Positions 1-10,646 of a stretch of 64,000 nt of DNA are shown one piece after another. The stretch is taken from NCBI RefSeq assembly GCF_002119725.1, contig NZ_CP021109.1, forward strand, positions 3,038,001 through 3,102,000, read 5' to 3'. The DNA comes from Bordetella genomosp. 9 (GTDB lineage Bacteria; Pseudomonadota; Gammaproteobacteria; Burkholderiales; Burkholderiaceae_B). Under the pieces are notes generated by a model. It ran no database searches. It saw only the letters and a program-made list of their open reading frames with translations, and had not been told where the DNA came from. The translations under genes were made by a program, and so were the position numbers. Positions within the stretch are counted from its first letter, which is position 1. Every line of letters begins with the position of its first letter.

Positions 1-979
<979 letters not shown>

Positions 980-2137
980 TCAAAGGGGGCGCACCCGCCA
1001 TGCGCCGTCCTGCAGCGCCAATTCACGGTCGCAAACGAATTCGTCCTGATCGTGCTCGTGGCCCGGCAGGACCTGTACGACCACTTCGCCAGCGCGGCGC
1101 AGGTCGCGCACCGCTGCCACCAGAGACGGATCCTGCCCCCACGGCGCCCGCACGGCCCGGGCCGGCTCCGCCGGCGGCAGGCCGGCAGCCAGCTTGCGCA
1201 GGTCCAGGCTGAAGCCCGTGGCCGGCCGGGCCCGGCCGAATACGCGGCTGACGTCATCGTAACGGCCGCCGCTGACGAGGGCATCGTGCCAGCCTTCGGC
1301 GTAGAGGGAGAACGTGACGCCGGAGTGATAACCATAGCCGCGCACGTCCGCCAGGTCGATGCTGGCGCGCAATTCGGGCAGCGCGTGCAGCAACGCCTCC
1401 AACGCGTCCAGCGCCTTGGCGATGCCGGGCAGGCGAGGCAGTTCCTGACGGGCGCGCGCCAGCGTGCCGGCGTCTCCGTAGAGTGCCGTCAGTGTGCGCA
1501 ACGCATCGATCGTATCGGCGCGCGGGCCATCGGGGCGGCGGCCCAGCTCCACCAACCCCGGAACGTCCTTGTCGCGCAGCAAGGTGTGGATCGTGCCGGC
1601 GTGGGCCGGCGCGGCCGGGTCGGCATCGATGATCGCCCGCACCACGCCGGGATGACACAAATCCAGCCGCGGCTCGCGCACTCCGGCGACGGTGACCGTG
1701 TCGAGCACCAAACGCAGGATTTCGATGTCCGCTTCGACGCCGGCATGGCCGTAGATCTCCGCCCCGATCTGCAGCAGCTCCCGGCTGGACAGGAGGTCGG
1801 CCGGGCGGGCGTGCAGGACGGTGCCGCAATAACAGAGCCGGGTGACCCCCGCCCGGTTGAGCAGGTGCGCGTCAATACGGGTGACCTGGGGCGTCATGTC
1901 GGCGCGCACGCCAAGGGTGCGGCCGGAAAGTTGATCCACCAGCTTGCAGGTACGCAGGTCCAGGTCCGTGCCGGTGCCGGACAGCAGGGAATCGATGTAC
2001 TCGACCAGGGGCGGCGCGACCAGTTCGAAACCGTACGTGCGGTACAGATCGAGCAGTTCGCGGCGCAGTTCCTCGATGCGCCGGGCCTCGGCGGGAAGGA
2101 TGTCCGCCAGGCTCTCGGGCAGCAACCAGTTGCCCAT
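980..2137 (-). CDS. hisZ: ATP phosphoribosyltransferase regulatory subunit HisZ
   Basis: HisZ is a catalytically inactive relative of histidyl-tRNA synthetase. It pairs with short-form HisG to make the first enzyme of histidine synthesis and carries its feedback control. The 385-residue product starts [15 protein letters not shown]. It has the class II core ([13 protein letters not shown], a motif 2 region at LCYCGTVLH, and GGRYDDV) but ends without the anticodon-binding domain of HisS. The start at 2137 matches the family N-terminus; an upstream in-frame ATG at 2191 would add an unrelated leader and lies next to the terminator hairpin. The presence of hisZ predicts a short HisG elsewhere in the genome. 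True hisS lies at 10647-11921, so the two paralogues are near each other. Confidence 0.96.
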   Translation of the reverse strand: MGNWLLPESLADILPAEARRIEELRRELLDLYRTYGFELVAPPLVEYIDSLLSGTGTDLDLRTCKLVDQLSGRTLGVRADMTPQVTRIDAHLLNRAGVTRLCYCGTVLHARPADLLSSRELLQIGAEIYGHAGVEADIEILRLVLDTVTVAGVREPRLDLCHPGVVRAIIDADPAAPAHAGTIHTLLRDKDVPGLVELGRRPDGPRADTIDALRTLTALYGDAGTLARARQELPRLPGIAKALDALEALLHALPELRASIDLADVRGYGYHSGVTFSLYAEGWHDALVSGGRYDDVSRVFGRARPATGFSLDLRKLAAGLPPAEPARAVRAPWGQDPSLVAAVRDLRRAGEVVVQVLPGHEHDQDEFVCDRELALQDGAWRVRPL

Positions 2138-2191
2138 GTTAGTTACCTGATAACGCCAATAAATGCGCGCGATGCGCCAGACGATGCCCAA

Positions 2192-2231
2192 ACGAAAAGC
2201 GGCTGAGGGGCGTAAGCCCGCTCAGCCGCTG
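2192..2231 (-). terminator. Probable intrinsic terminator downstream of hflC
   Basis: Read on the minus strand, GCGGCTGAG and CTCAGCCGC form a perfect 9-pair stem closing a GC-rich loop, followed by TTTTCGTTT. It lies after hflC and before hisZ, so it would separate the hfl operon from hisZ-purA or attenuate readthrough into them. Confidence 0.7.
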
Positions 2232-2285
2232 CGGAATGTTTTAAAGCTTACGGGGTATTGTACATGGTTCCGCTCCCCATGGGGC

Positions 2286-2307
2286 GCCGGCCCCGGATGG
2301 GGCCGGC
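2286..2307. repeat. Perfect GC hairpin behind hflC
   Basis: gccggcccc (2286-2294) and ggggccggc (2299-2307) form a perfect 9-pair inverted repeat with a four-base loop, about 40 bases past the hflC stop. It has no T-tract, so it may stabilise the mRNA end rather than terminate transcription. Confidence 0.5.
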
Positions 2308-2343
2308 CCGGCGAGCCACGGCCCGGCCCAGCCCGAGACACGG

Positions 2344-3318
2344 CTAGGGCCGCGCGTTGGCGGCGCCGCCGCTTCCGGGCGCAGGCGATGCGCCCGACGT
2401 GCTGCCGGGGAGACCGCCCAACGTGGCGCTGGGCGAACCGGGCGTGCCGACCGACGATTTGAAGAACTGGAAGAACTCCGAATTCGGGTCCACGACGAGC
2501 AGATCGCCCGGCTTGGAGAACGAGGTCCGGTAGGCTTCGAGACTCTTGTAGAAGGAGTAGAAAACCGGGTCCTTGCCGTAGGCCTGGGCGTAAAGACCGC
2601 TGGCAGTGGCGTCGCCCTCGCCCATGATGGCCTGCGCCTTGGCATAGGCTTCAGCCATGATTTCTTCGCGGCGGCGATCCGCCTCGGCGCGGATCTTCTC
2701 GCCTTCGGCGGCGCCGATGGAGCGAAGTTCGTTTGCCACGCGCTTGCGCTCGGCTTCCATGCGGCGGTAAACCGACTCCGAGATTTCCGGGGCGAACTCG
2801 ATGCGGCGCAGGCGCACGTCCACGATCTGCACGCCCAGCGGCGTGGCCCGCTTCGCCACGTTCGAAAGAATCTCCGCCATGATCTTGTCGCGCTCGGTGG
2901 AGACCACATCCTTCACCGTGCGGATATTGACGGAGGCGTTCAGCGCGTCGCGGATCTGGGCCTGCAGCCGCTCCTGCGCCGCGCGTTCATTGCCGCCGAA
3001 GGTGACGTAGTAGAGCCGCGGATCGGCGATGCGCCACTTCACGTAGGAGTCGATCAGCAGGTTCTTTTTTTCCGCCGTCTGGATGCGTTCTGCATCGGTC
3101 GATTCGATGGTAAGGATGCGCTTGTCCAGCGTGACCACGTTCTGGAAGGGCGGCGGCGCCTTGAAGTACAGCCCCGGTTCGCTGATGACCTTGCGGACCT
3201 CACCCAGGGAGAATACCAGCGCGTAATCGCGCTCGCGGACAATGAAAACGCAGGACGACAGCGCGGCCAGGACAATGAGGAGGCCGACCAGGATGGGCAA
3301 TAGACGTTGCATATTCAT
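2344..3318 (-). CDS. hflC: HflC, SPFH-domain modulator of FtsH protease
   Basis: HflC forms a large membrane-anchored, periplasm-facing complex with HflK that cages and regulates the FtsH protease. The 324-residue product has an N-terminal membrane segment (about 8-28, LPILVGLLIVLAALSSCVF). An SPFH/band-7 domain follows (about 25-190; ALVFSLGEV, EPGLYFKAPPPFQNV), then a charged helical region (EAERKRVANELRSIGAAEGEKIR). The C-terminus from about 290 is Gly/Ser/Pro/Ala-rich. The start at 3318 has a good ribosome site (GGGGGAG five bases upstream). The gene follows hflK by 12 bases in the same operon. A DUF2065 gene often follows hflC in related genomes; the space behind this hflC is too short to hold one. 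Confidence 0.96.
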   Translation of the reverse strand: MNMQRLLPILVGLLIVLAALSSCVFIVRERDYALVFSLGEVRKVISEPGLYFKAPPPFQNVVTLDKRILTIESTDAERIQTAEKKNLLIDSYVKWRIADPRLYYVTFGGNERAAQERLQAQIRDALNASVNIRTVKDVVSTERDKIMAEILSNVAKRATPLGVQIVDVRLRRIEFAPEISESVYRRMEAERKRVANELRSIGAAEGEKIRAEADRRREEIMAEAYAKAQAIMGEGDATASGLYAQAYGKDPVFYSFYKSLEAYRTSFSKPGDLLVVDPNSEFFQFFKSSVGTPGSPSATLGGLPGSTSGASPAPGSGGAANARP

Positions 3319-3330
3319 GGACTCCCCCGG

Positions 3331-4623
3331 TTAGCGCGACAGACGATCGCGGGACAGCGTGTTGCCGCTGCCGGCGCTGCCGGACGAGGACCCGGAGGGG
3401 CGTGGAGGCTGAGGAATCGTCGGCTGGCTTGCCCCCGGCAGACTGAGGCTGCCTGAAGGCGGCGGCTTGCCGGCGTCCTGCGCGGCCTGCTGGATAATCC
3501 TGTCGATGGGGAGATAGACGACGTTGTTGCCGCCGCGGCTGTCGATCATGACCTTGCTGGAGCGGGAGAACACTTCCTCCATCGTTTCCAGGTACATGCG
3601 CTCGCGCATGACCGCCGGCGCCTTGCGGTATTCGCTGACGATGCTGTTGAAGCGCGCTGTGTTGCCCTGCGCGTCCCCGACCACTTTGGCTTTGTAGCCT
3701 TCCGCATCCTGGATCATCCGCGATGCCTGGCCGGCAGCCAGCGGCACGACCTGGTTTGCATAGGCCTCGCCTTCATTGATCTGGCGCTCGCGGTCCTGAC
3801 CAGCCTTGACGGCATCGTCGAAAGCGGCCTGCACCTGCTCGGGCGGCTGCACGTTCTGAATGGCCACCGTGCTGACCTGGATGCCGGTGTGATAGCGGTC
3901 CAGAATCTGCTGCATCAGGGACTGCACCTGCGTCGCCACATTGGTACGGCCTTCGTACAGCACGTAGTCCATGGGCTGCTTGCCCACGATCTCGCGCATG
4001 GACGTCTCGGCCGCCTGCCGCACCGCCTCGTCCGGATCGCGCGTACGGAAGAGGTAGTCGGGCGCGCCGTCGGCGCGCAGGCGATACTGCACCACGAACT
4101 GCATGTCGACGATGTTCTCGTCGGTCGTCAGCATCAATGCTTCGGGCAGCACCTTGTTGCGGGAACTGCCGCGAAAGCCGACTTCGAACGTGCGCAGCTG
4201 GGAGATGTTGACGATTTCCTGGTTCTGGAAGGGGTACGGCAGACGCCACTGGAAACCGGCCTGCGTGGTCTTGTGATACTTCCCGAATTGGGTGACGACC
4301 GCCACCTGGCCTTCCTGGACGATGTAGAAGCCGCTCGCCAGCCACAATCCGACCAGGATCAGAACGATCAGGCCGGCGCCGATACGCGCATGGCGCGGAT
4401 TGGCCCCGCCTCCGCCACCGGTGTTGCCGCCATTGCGGCCGCCCTGATTGCCTTTGCGGCCCAGAAGCGCGGCGATGCGATTGTTGAAATCGCGCCAGAC
4501 CTCGTCCAAGTCGGGCGGCCCGTCGCCGCCACCCTGGGGGCGCCGGGGAGGCTCCGACCCATTCTGGTTGCCGCGACCCCAGCCCGGGTCATTCAGATTG
4601 AACAGTTTGGATATTCGTCGCAT
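3331..4623 (-). CDS. hflK: HflK, SPFH-domain modulator of FtsH protease
   Basis: HflK is the partner of HflC in the FtsH-HflKC membrane complex. The 430-residue product begins MRRISKLFNLNDPGWGR. It has a Gly/Asn/Pro-rich cytoplasmic N-terminus (about 15-75), one membrane helix (about 80-103, GLIVLILVGLWLASGFYIV) and an SPFH domain (QEGQVAVVTQFGKY, AGFQWRLPYPF). A long helical stretch and a Ser/Pro-rich tail follow. The chosen ATG (4621-4623) matches the family start and lies inside the end of hflX, so the two genes overlap by 35 bases. An in-frame start at 4674 would add a leader not typical of HflK. Translational coupling with hflX is likely. Confidence 0.95.
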   Translation of the reverse strand: MRRISKLFNLNDPGWGRGNQNGSEPPRRPQGGGDGPPDLDEVWRDFNNRIAALLGRKGNQGGRNGGNTGGGGGANPRHARIGAGLIVLILVGLWLASGFYIVQEGQVAVVTQFGKYHKTTQAGFQWRLPYPFQNQEIVNISQLRTFEVGFRGSSRNKVLPEALMLTTDENIVDMQFVVQYRLRADGAPDYLFRTRDPDEAVRQAAETSMREIVGKQPMDYVLYEGRTNVATQVQSLMQQILDRYHTGIQVSTVAIQNVQPPEQVQAAFDDAVKAGQDRERQINEGEAYANQVVPLAAGQASRMIQDAEGYKAKVVGDAQGNTARFNSIVSEYRKAPAVMRERMYLETMEEVFSRSSKVMIDSRGGNNVVYLPIDRIIQQAAQDAGKPPPSGSLSLPGASQPTIPQPPRPSGSSSGSAGSGNTLSRDRLSR

Positions 4624-5695
4624 TATTTCCCGCAATCTGACCAGCCTGTGCAATTGCCCCGCGCAACGCATCAAGACCGGCGCGCTCGGCGGCGCTTACA
4701 AACACCCGCGCAATCGTACCATGGGCGTTGTGCTCTACCCTGGGGGGTAGCCCGAGCAGGTCTATCTTGTTGTAGACCATGATTACAGGAATGTCCCCTG
4801 CCCCGATCTCGGCAAGGACTTTCTGGACTTCGAGGATCTGTTCATCGCGCTGCGGACTGGCGGCGTCCACGACGTGCAGCAGAAGATCGGCATGCACGGT
4901 TTCTTCCAGCGTCGCGCGGAAGGCGGCGATCAGCGTGGGCGGCAAATCGCGGATGAACCCCACCGTGTCGGACAAAACCACCGAACCCGCGCCTTCGATC
5001 CAGATGCGCCGCGTCGTCGTGTCGAGCGTGGCGAACAGCTGATTGGCGGCGTACGCGCCCGCGCGCGTCATGGCATTGAAGAGGCTGGACTTGCCGGCGT
5101 TGGTGTACCCGACCAGCGAGACGGACAGCGCGCCGCCGCGCGCACGCGAGCGGCGCTGCGTGACGCGTTGGCGTTCGACGCGATCCAGGCGCTCGCGCAA
5201 CACTTTCACGCGCGAGCCGATCATGCGCCGGTCCATTTCCAACTGTGATTCGCCGGGACCGCGCATGCCGATACCGCCGCGCTGCCGCTCCAGGTGGGTC
5301 CACATGCGGGTCAGCCGCGTGGTCAGATGCTGAAGTTGCGCAAGCTCGACCTGCAGCTTGCCTTCATGGCTTTTGGCGCGCAGGGCGAAGATGTCGAGGA
5401 TCAGGGCCACGCGGTCGACCACGCGCAGGTTGAATGCGCGTTCGAGGTTGCGTTGCTGGGCCGGCGAAAGCGGCTGGTCGAACAGGATGATGTCGGCGTC
5501 GTGCGCCTTGGCCACCGCGACGGCTTCTTCGACCTTGCCGGAGCCGATGAAGTATTTGGCGTCCGGCCGGTCGCGCCTGGCCAGCACGGTGTCCACGATT
5601 TCGGCGCCCGCGCCTTGCGCGAGCATGGCGAATTCCTGCGCATGCGCGTCGAAATCCGGGTTGCCCAGATCGACGCTAATGATCAGCGCCCGCAT
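4589..5695 (-). CDS. hflX: GTPase HflX, ribosome-splitting factor
   Basis: HflX is a GTPase that binds the 50S subunit and splits stalled ribosomes during stress. The 368-residue product starts MRALIISVDLGNPDFD. It has the HflX N-terminal domain (GSGKVEEAV, LFDQPLSPAQQRNLE), a glycine-rich linker (GGIGMRGPGESQLE) and a G domain (VGYTNAGKSSLFN, DTVGFIRDLP, NKIDL). The true start at 5695 has GGAGG five bases upstream and matches the family; the frame stays open further upstream without homology. It is third in the hfq-hflX-hflK-hflC order. The separation from hfq (183 bases) contains a 6-5-6 hairpin (5833-5849) that could allow partial termination. Confidence 0.96.
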   Translation of the reverse strand: MRALIISVDLGNPDFDAHAQEFAMLAQGAGAEIVDTVLARRDRPDAKYFIGSGKVEEAVAVAKAHDADIILFDQPLSPAQQRNLERAFNLRVVDRVALILDIFALRAKSHEGKLQVELAQLQHLTTRLTRMWTHLERQRGGIGMRGPGESQLEMDRRMIGSRVKVLRERLDRVERQRVTQRRSRARGGALSVSLVGYTNAGKSSLFNAMTRAGAYAANQLFATLDTTTRRIWIEGAGSVVLSDTVGFIRDLPPTLIAAFRATLEETVHADLLLHVVDAASPQRDEQILEVQKVLAEIGAGDIPVIMVYNKIDLLGLPPRVEHNAHGTIARVFVSAAERAGLDALRGAIAQAGQIAGNNATNIQTVQSE

Positions 5696-5878
5696 ACGGC
5701 CTCCGGAAAGTGGCGGGAGCCGCAAGCGGCGTGCGCACAGTGAAAATGCCCGCCGACACGCTGGGTGCGACGGGCACAAGGATCGAAGTGGCCAACGAAG
5801 CGAGCAGGACCACGGGGATGACCGTTTGCGCCACCCCGCCACACGGGGTCGGAGTCGGCGCGACGGTCGAGCGGACAA

Positions 5879-6115
5879 TTATTCAGAAGGGATTTCCACC
5901 TGGAAATTGACGGCGCGCGCGGGCACCACGGTTGAGATGGCATGCTTGTAGACCATTTGGGTCACGGTATTGCGCAGCAGCACGACGTACTGATCGAAAG
6001 ACTCGATTTGCCCCTGAAGCTTGATCCCGTTGACGAGGTAGATGGACACCGGAACGTGGTCCTTACGCAGCGTATTCAAAAACGGATCTTGCAGAGTTTG
6101 CCCTTTATTGCTCAT
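5879..6115 (-). CDS. hfq: RNA chaperone Hfq
   Basis: Hfq is a hexameric Sm-like protein that binds A-rich and U-rich RNA and helps small RNAs pair with mRNAs. The 78-residue product has the complete Sm fold ([20 protein letters not shown], then [13 protein letters not shown]) and the Sm2 signature YKHAIS. The C-terminal tail is short, as is common in betaproteobacteria. The start has GGAG nine bases upstream. It is placed between hisC and hflX; the hfq-hflX-hflK-hflC order is widely conserved. Confidence 0.98.
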   Translation of the reverse strand: MSNKGQTLQDPFLNTLRKDHVPVSIYLVNGIKLQGQIESFDQYVVLLRNTVTQMVYKHAISTVVPARAVNFQVEIPSE

Positions 6116-6228
6116 TGGCCAGGCTCCATTGTGTTGTTGTGATAGGTGGCAGACGCCGAAATCTGTACTCTACAGGGTTTTCCCGGGCGCTGCCACTGAA
6201 TGATGTGACGCAACATGACACCAAAAGT

Positions 6229-7299
6229 TCACGCCAAAATCGTGCGCAGCGCGTGCACCAGCGTGTCGCATTCTGCGGCCGTGCCGATCGAAATCCGCAG
6301 GAATTGAGCGATGCGCGGATGGCTGAAATGACGAACGATGATGCCGCGCTCACGCAGCGCGGCGGCAAGTGCGGCGGCGTCCCGAGCAGGGTGCCGGACG
6401 AAGACGAAATTGGCAGCCGAAGGGAGTACTTCGAAGCGCATTTCGCGCAGCGCGGCAGTCAGCGCATCGCGCGTTTGCATGACAGCCGAACGGGTGAACT
6501 CGAAGTAAGCCGTATCCTCGATCGCCGCCGCGGCGCCGATGGCGGCAAGCCGGTCGACCGGATAGGAGTTGAAGCTGTTCTTTACGCGCTCCAGCCCTTC
6601 GATCAGCGCCGTGCTGCCGATGGCAAAACCCAGTCGCAGCCCCGCCAGCGAACGCGACTTGGACAAGGTCTGGATGACGAGCAGGTTGTCGTAGCGCGCA
6701 ACCAGGGGAACCGCAGATTCCGCGCCGAAATCGACATAGGCTTCGTCGATGACCACGACCGCATCGGGGTTGCCCGCGACGATGCGTTCGATTTCTGCGC
6801 GCGATAGCGCCCGTCCGGTCGGCGCATTGGGATTGGGAAACAGGATCGGACCACCGGCAGTCCCTGCCGCAGGCAGATAGTCTTCGACATCGATACGGAA
6901 GTCGCTGGTCAGCGGCACCGTCTCGTAGCGCACGCCGTACAGCCCGCAATAGACGGGATAGAAGCTGTAGGTGATATCCGGGAAGCGCAAGGGGGCGTCG
7001 TGGTTCAGCAGGGCCTGGAAGGCAATCGCCAACACCTCGTCCGACCCATTGCCGACGAATACCTGAGGCAGCGATACGCCGAAGTGCCGCGCGATTGTCT
7101 GCCGCAATCGGTCGGAGCCCGGATCCGGGTATAGCCTGAGGGCATCGTCGCAGGCGTCGCGCAGGGCCGCGAGCACCTTTGGCGACGGGCCGAAGGGATT
7201 CTCGTTGGTATTGAGTTTGACCAGGTTCGCCATCTTGGGCTGCTCGCCCGGGACATAGGGGCTGAGCCCGGCGACGACGGGGCTCCAATAACGACTCAT
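6229..7299 (-). CDS. hisC: Histidinol-phosphate aminotransferase
   Basis: HisC is a pyridoxal-phosphate enzyme converting imidazole acetol phosphate and glutamate to histidinol phosphate. The 356-residue product has the fold-type I aminotransferase layout: [15 protein letters not shown] near the N-terminus, [17 protein letters not shown], and the lysine-containing [13 protein letters not shown] motif that binds the cofactor. The start at 7299 (MSRYWSP) has AAGGA about six bases upstream; an upstream ATG at 7344 is unlikely because it sits just behind the der stop. It follows der by about 50 bases. The other his genes are not here, apart from hisZ, so this is one of the scattered his genes or a second hisC copy. 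Confidence 0.94.
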   Translation of the reverse strand: MSRYWSPVVAGLSPYVPGEQPKMANLVKLNTNENPFGPSPKVLAALRDACDDALRLYPDPGSDRLRQTIARHFGVSLPQVFVGNGSDEVLAIAFQALLNHDAPLRFPDITYSFYPVYCGLYGVRYETVPLTSDFRIDVEDYLPAAGTAGGPILFPNPNAPTGRALSRAEIERIVAGNPDAVVVIDEAYVDFGAESAVPLVARYDNLLVIQTLSKSRSLAGLRLGFAIGSTALIEGLERVKNSFNSYPVDRLAAIGAAAAIEDTAYFEFTRSAVMQTRDALTAALREMRFEVLPSAANFVFVRHPARDAAALAAALRERGIIVRHFSHPRIAQFLRISIGTAAECDTLVHALRTILA

Positions 7300-7349
7300 G
7301 CTCGTCCTTGCCTGCGGCGTCCGGCCGCGGTTGAGGGCTGTCAACGCTG

Positions 7350-8771
7350 CTATTTATCCTGCACGTACGGGTTGCGCGACGACTTGAACTCGATGCGCAG
7401 CGGCGTGCCCGCCAGATCGAACGCCGTCCGGAAACGCGTTTCCAGATAGCGGCGGTAGGCGTCGGGCACCGCGTCCAGCGCGTTGCCGTGGATGACGACC
7501 AGGGGCGGATTCTGGCCGCCCTGGTGCGCATAGCGCATCTTGGGCCGGAAGATGCCCTTGCGCGGTGGCGGCTGCTGTTCCACCGCTGCCTGCAGCTCGC
7601 GCGTCAGCTTGGGGGTGGACAGCTTGGCGAAGGCGGCGGCATGCGCGCTGTTGACCGATTTCAGCAGGTTCTTTACCCCACTGCCCTTCAGCGCGGAGAT
7701 CGTATGCATGCGGGCAAACGACAGGAACCGCAGCTTGCGTTCGAATTCGCGCTGGATGCGCTCGCGCTGTTCGGCGTCCAGGCCGTCCCATTTGTTGATG
7801 GCGACCACCACCGCGCGCCCGGTCTCCAGCACGAAGCCGGCGATGTGGGCATCCTGCTCGGAGATCTCGGCCCGCGCGTCCAGCATCAGAAGCACGACGT
7901 TGCTGGCCTCGATGGCCTGCAAGGTCTTGATCACCGAAAACTTTTCGATTGCCTCGAACACCTTGCCGCGCTTGCGCAAGCCCGCGGTATCGATGAGCGT
8001 ATAGCGCTTGCCGTCGCGCTCGAAATCGATCTCGATGGCGTCTCGCGTAGTGCCCGGCAGATCGAACGCGATGACGCGCTCCTCGCCGAGCAGGGTATTG
8101 ATCAGGGTGGACTTGCCGACGTTGGGCCGCCCCACGATCGCCAATTTGATGCGGTGGTCCGGCGGCGGAGGCTGGAACTTGCCTTCGGAAGCCACGTCGG
8201 CGCCTTCCGCCGATTCGGCGTCTTCGTCATCCGCGGCTTGCGCGCCGTCCCCCGCCGCTTGGGGTTCCGGTTGCACCAGGCCTTCCAAGGCACGTTCGAT
8301 CAGGTCCGCGATGCCATCGCCATGGGCGGCGGAAATCGGCCACGGCTGCCCCAATCCGAGTTCGTGGAAGTCCGTGGCGGCGGCCATGCCCATGCCTTCG
8401 GCCTTGTTGACCGCCAGCAGGACGCGTTGCTGGCCGGACCGGCGCAGCAGGTCGGCGATCTCGTGATCGTGGGCATTCACCCCCGCACGTCCGTCCACCA
8501 GGAAAATGACGACGTCCGACTCGGCGATGGCCTGCCGGGTCTGGCGCGCCATCTCGCGCAGGATGCCGTCCTTGGCCACCGGCTCGAAGCCGCCGGTGTC
8601 AATGACGATGAAGGGATAATCCCCCACCCTCCCCTCGCCGTAATGGCGATCGCGCGTCAGGCCGGAGTAATCGGCGACCAGCGCGGCGCGCGAACGCGTC
8701 AGGCGGTTGAAAAGGGTGGACTTCCCCACATTGGGACGTCCGACCAGGGCAACGACAGGCTTGAAAGACAC
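7350..8771 (-). CDS. der: Ribosome-assembly GTPase Der (EngA)
   Basis: Der is an essential GTPase with two tandem G domains that acts in 50S subunit maturation. The 473-residue product has a first G domain with [12 protein letters not shown] and DTGGF. An acidic linker (about 170-200, rich in Asp/Glu/Ala) leads to a second G domain with [23 protein letters not shown] and NKWD. A C-terminal KH-like domain ends the protein (VVIHGN, YLETRFR). The initiator is GTG, complementary to 8769-8771, chosen because the P-loop follows at the normal distance. It lies 20 bases behind bamB, the usual bamB-der pairing. Confidence 0.97.
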   Translation of the reverse strand: MSFKPVVALVGRPNVGKSTLFNRLTRSRAALVADYSGLTRDRHYGEGRVGDYPFIVIDTGGFEPVAKDGILREMARQTRQAIAESDVVIFLVDGRAGVNAHDHEIADLLRRSGQQRVLLAVNKAEGMGMAAATDFHELGLGQPWPISAAHGDGIADLIERALEGLVQPEPQAAGDGAQAADDEDAESAEGADVASEGKFQPPPPDHRIKLAIVGRPNVGKSTLINTLLGEERVIAFDLPGTTRDAIEIDFERDGKRYTLIDTAGLRKRGKVFEAIEKFSVIKTLQAIEASNVVLLMLDARAEISEQDAHIAGFVLETGRAVVVAINKWDGLDAEQRERIQREFERKLRFLSFARMHTISALKGSGVKNLLKSVNSAHAAAFAKLSTPKLTRELQAAVEQQPPPRKGIFRPKMRYAHQGGQNPPLVVIHGNALDAVPDAYRRYLETRFRTAFDLAGTPLRIEFKSSRNPYVQDK

Positions 8772-8791
8772 AGGTAGAAGACGCGTAAGGT

Positions 8792-9949
8792 TCAGTTGGT
8801 TCCGATCATGACCAGATTGCCGTTTCCGGTCTGGACCAGCACGCCCTGGGAGGTAACTTGCAGCGGCGACACGATGGCGTCCCCACCCACGGACAGGCGC
8901 GCCAGCAGACGGCCGTCCTCGCGCGACAGGAAGTGCACATAGCCATCATAGTCGCCCACGGCCACGGCGGGTCCGATGGGAACGGGCGCGGTCAAATGCC
9001 GGTTGCGCAAGGCGTCCTGCTTCCACAGATTGGTGCCGTCGCGCAGACTGAAGGCAAACACGGTGCTGTGCTGGTCCGGGGCGTAGACGGCGGTTTCGTC
9101 CGCGCCCAGACCGACGGCGCTGGAGAAGTCCTTGGCCCAGACAGTACGCCCGCCCTGGGAGACGTCAAAGCATACGATGCGGCCCTGGTAGGCGACGGCG
9201 CACATCAGGGGGCCGATCAGGTGAGGCGCGCCCACCACGTCGTTCAGGCGCTCCAGGTCGCTCCCCCCTCTGGCGGTGGCGACGGTGCCTTCCCATTGGA
9301 CATTGCCGCTATCGCCGTTGATCGCCATCATCTTGCCGCCCGGCAGGCCGGCGATGACGAGGCCTTCGGCCATGATCATCCGGGAACTCGTGCGCAGGGC
9401 GAGCGCGGGACCGGGGCGCTGCACGCTCCATACTCGGTCGCCGCTGCGCGCGTCGTAAGCGGTGATGCGGTAGTCGCCAGTACGGACGACGACCAGACCA
9501 TGGCCGACCACGGGCGGCTGGTCGACCTCGCTGGTCGCGCGCACTTTCCAAATGAGCTTGCCGGTATCGTCGAACGCAATCACGTCGCCGCCTGCGCTGG
9601 CCACGACGGTGGTGACCCCATCGCTGCCGGCGCCCGCGCTGAGGTCGGTCTTGGCGTCGGTGCGCCAGAGCGCCCGGCCGCTCAGCAGATCGTATTTACC
9701 CACCGTGCCGTTGGGCGTGGCGGCGTAGACGGCTTCACCCACGACCGTGGGATAGAAGCCCAGACCGCTGCCGCTGCCGGCCGACACGGACCATACCTGA
9801 CGCACCGACATGCCCGGTTTGTATTCGGTCAGCGGCGCCGGGTCGTAGCGCGTATCGTCTTTCGAGAAGATGGAGCAGGCGCCCAGAGCCAGCAACGTCG
9901 ACATGCAGGCGGCCAGGACGACCGAACGGCGGAAAACAGACATGGACAT
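8792..9949 (-). CDS. bamB: Outer-membrane assembly lipoprotein BamB
   Basis: BamB is the beta-propeller lipoprotein of the BAM complex that inserts beta-barrel proteins in the outer membrane. The 385-residue product has a lipoprotein signal peptide ([20 protein letters not shown]; lipobox LGAC). Repeated PQQ-like blades follow, such as [26 protein letters not shown] and NLWKQD. Two in-frame ATGs (9949 and 9943) are both possible. The frame stays open far upstream, but that part is antisense to or overlaps the preceding gene and is not BamB-like. It starts five bases after the YfgM-like gene, a conserved pairing that links Sec translocation to outer-membrane assembly. Confidence 0.96.
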   Translation of the reverse strand: MSMSVFRRSVVLAACMSTLLALGACSIFSKDDTRYDPAPLTEYKPGMSVRQVWSVSAGSGSGLGFYPTVVGEAVYAATPNGTVGKYDLLSGRALWRTDAKTDLSAGAGSDGVTTVVASAGGDVIAFDDTGKLIWKVRATSEVDQPPVVGHGLVVVRTGDYRITAYDARSGDRVWSVQRPGPALALRTSSRMIMAEGLVIAGLPGGKMMAINGDSGNVQWEGTVATARGGSDLERLNDVVGAPHLIGPLMCAVAYQGRIVCFDVSQGGRTVWAKDFSSAVGLGADETAVYAPDQHSTVFAFSLRDGTNLWKQDALRNRHLTAPVPIGPAVAVGDYDGYVHFLSREDGRLLARLSVGGDAIVSPLQVTSQGVLVQTGNGNLVMIGTN

Positions 9950-9954
9950 CGGAA

Positions 9955-10593
9955 TCAGGCTCCGCTCAAGGCATCGAGTTTCAAGCGAACAACGGGCGTC
10001 AGGGGATTGGCAGCGCCCAGACCATCGATCGCGCTCTGCCAGGCGGCGCGCGCTTCCTGGGTCTTGCCCTGGGCGGCCAGGATGTCGCCACGGCGGTCGG
10101 CGTACAGCGCGGCGAACGGCGGCGGCGGATCCTGCAGCTGCGCCAGCGCGGCGTCGTATTGCTTTTGATCCAGCAGCAGTCCGGCGAGCCTGAGTTTTGC
10201 GATGGGCTGCAAAGCCGTCTGCTTGCGCTGCCCCGCCAGCCATTCGAGCTGCTCGCGCGCACCTTGAAGGTCGTTCTGCGCTTGCAGCGCCTGCGCCGCG
10301 ACCAGCACTCCGCGCGCGGCGTAGCCGGTATTGGGATAGTCCTCGCGCAGCGTGCCGGCGGCGGCCTTGATGCGCGCAACGGCGTCGGTCCCGCCGATGC
10401 GCGCCGCATCTTCCAGCGCTTCGAAATAGCCCATGGCCTGGCGGCTGACGTGCGACTGCCACGTCTGCCATCCGGCCCAGCCTCCCCAGCCGATGGCCGC
10501 CAGCGCGACCACGATGGTCACCAGCATGCCATAGCGCGCCCACCAGGCCTTCAATGCGTCGAGTTTTTCCTGTTCTTCGAGATCGTATGCCAT
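9955..10593 (-). CDS. YfgM-type ancillary SecYEG/BAM-linked TPR membrane protein
   Basis: This 212-residue protein starts MAYDLEEQEKLDALKAWW. It has one N-terminal membrane helix (about 22-40, YGMLVTIVVALAAIGWGGW) and a periplasmic tetratricopeptide-like region (SRQAMGYFEALEDAA, YPNTGYAARGVLVAAQAL, KLRLAGLLLDQKQYDAAL). This is the layout of YfgM, an ancillary subunit of the SecYEG translocon that hands clients to periplasmic chaperones. The position hisS-yfgM-bamB-der matches the E. coli order. The start at 10593 is preferred over 10617 because it begins the conserved MAYDLEEQE opening. Function is inferred from family and context. Confidence 0.9.
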   Translation of the reverse strand: MAYDLEEQEKLDALKAWWARYGMLVTIVVALAAIGWGGWAGWQTWQSHVSRQAMGYFEALEDAARIGGTDAVARIKAAAGTLREDYPNTGYAARGVLVAAQALQAQNDLQGAREQLEWLAGQRKQTALQPIAKLRLAGLLLDQKQYDAALAQLQDPPPPFAALYADRRGDILAAQGKTQEARAAWQSAIDGLGAANPLTPVVRLKLDALSGA

Positions 10594-10646
10594 GCTCACA
10601 TGTCCTGCCGGACCCACAATTTCAAAACGGACGGCGGCCGCGGCAT

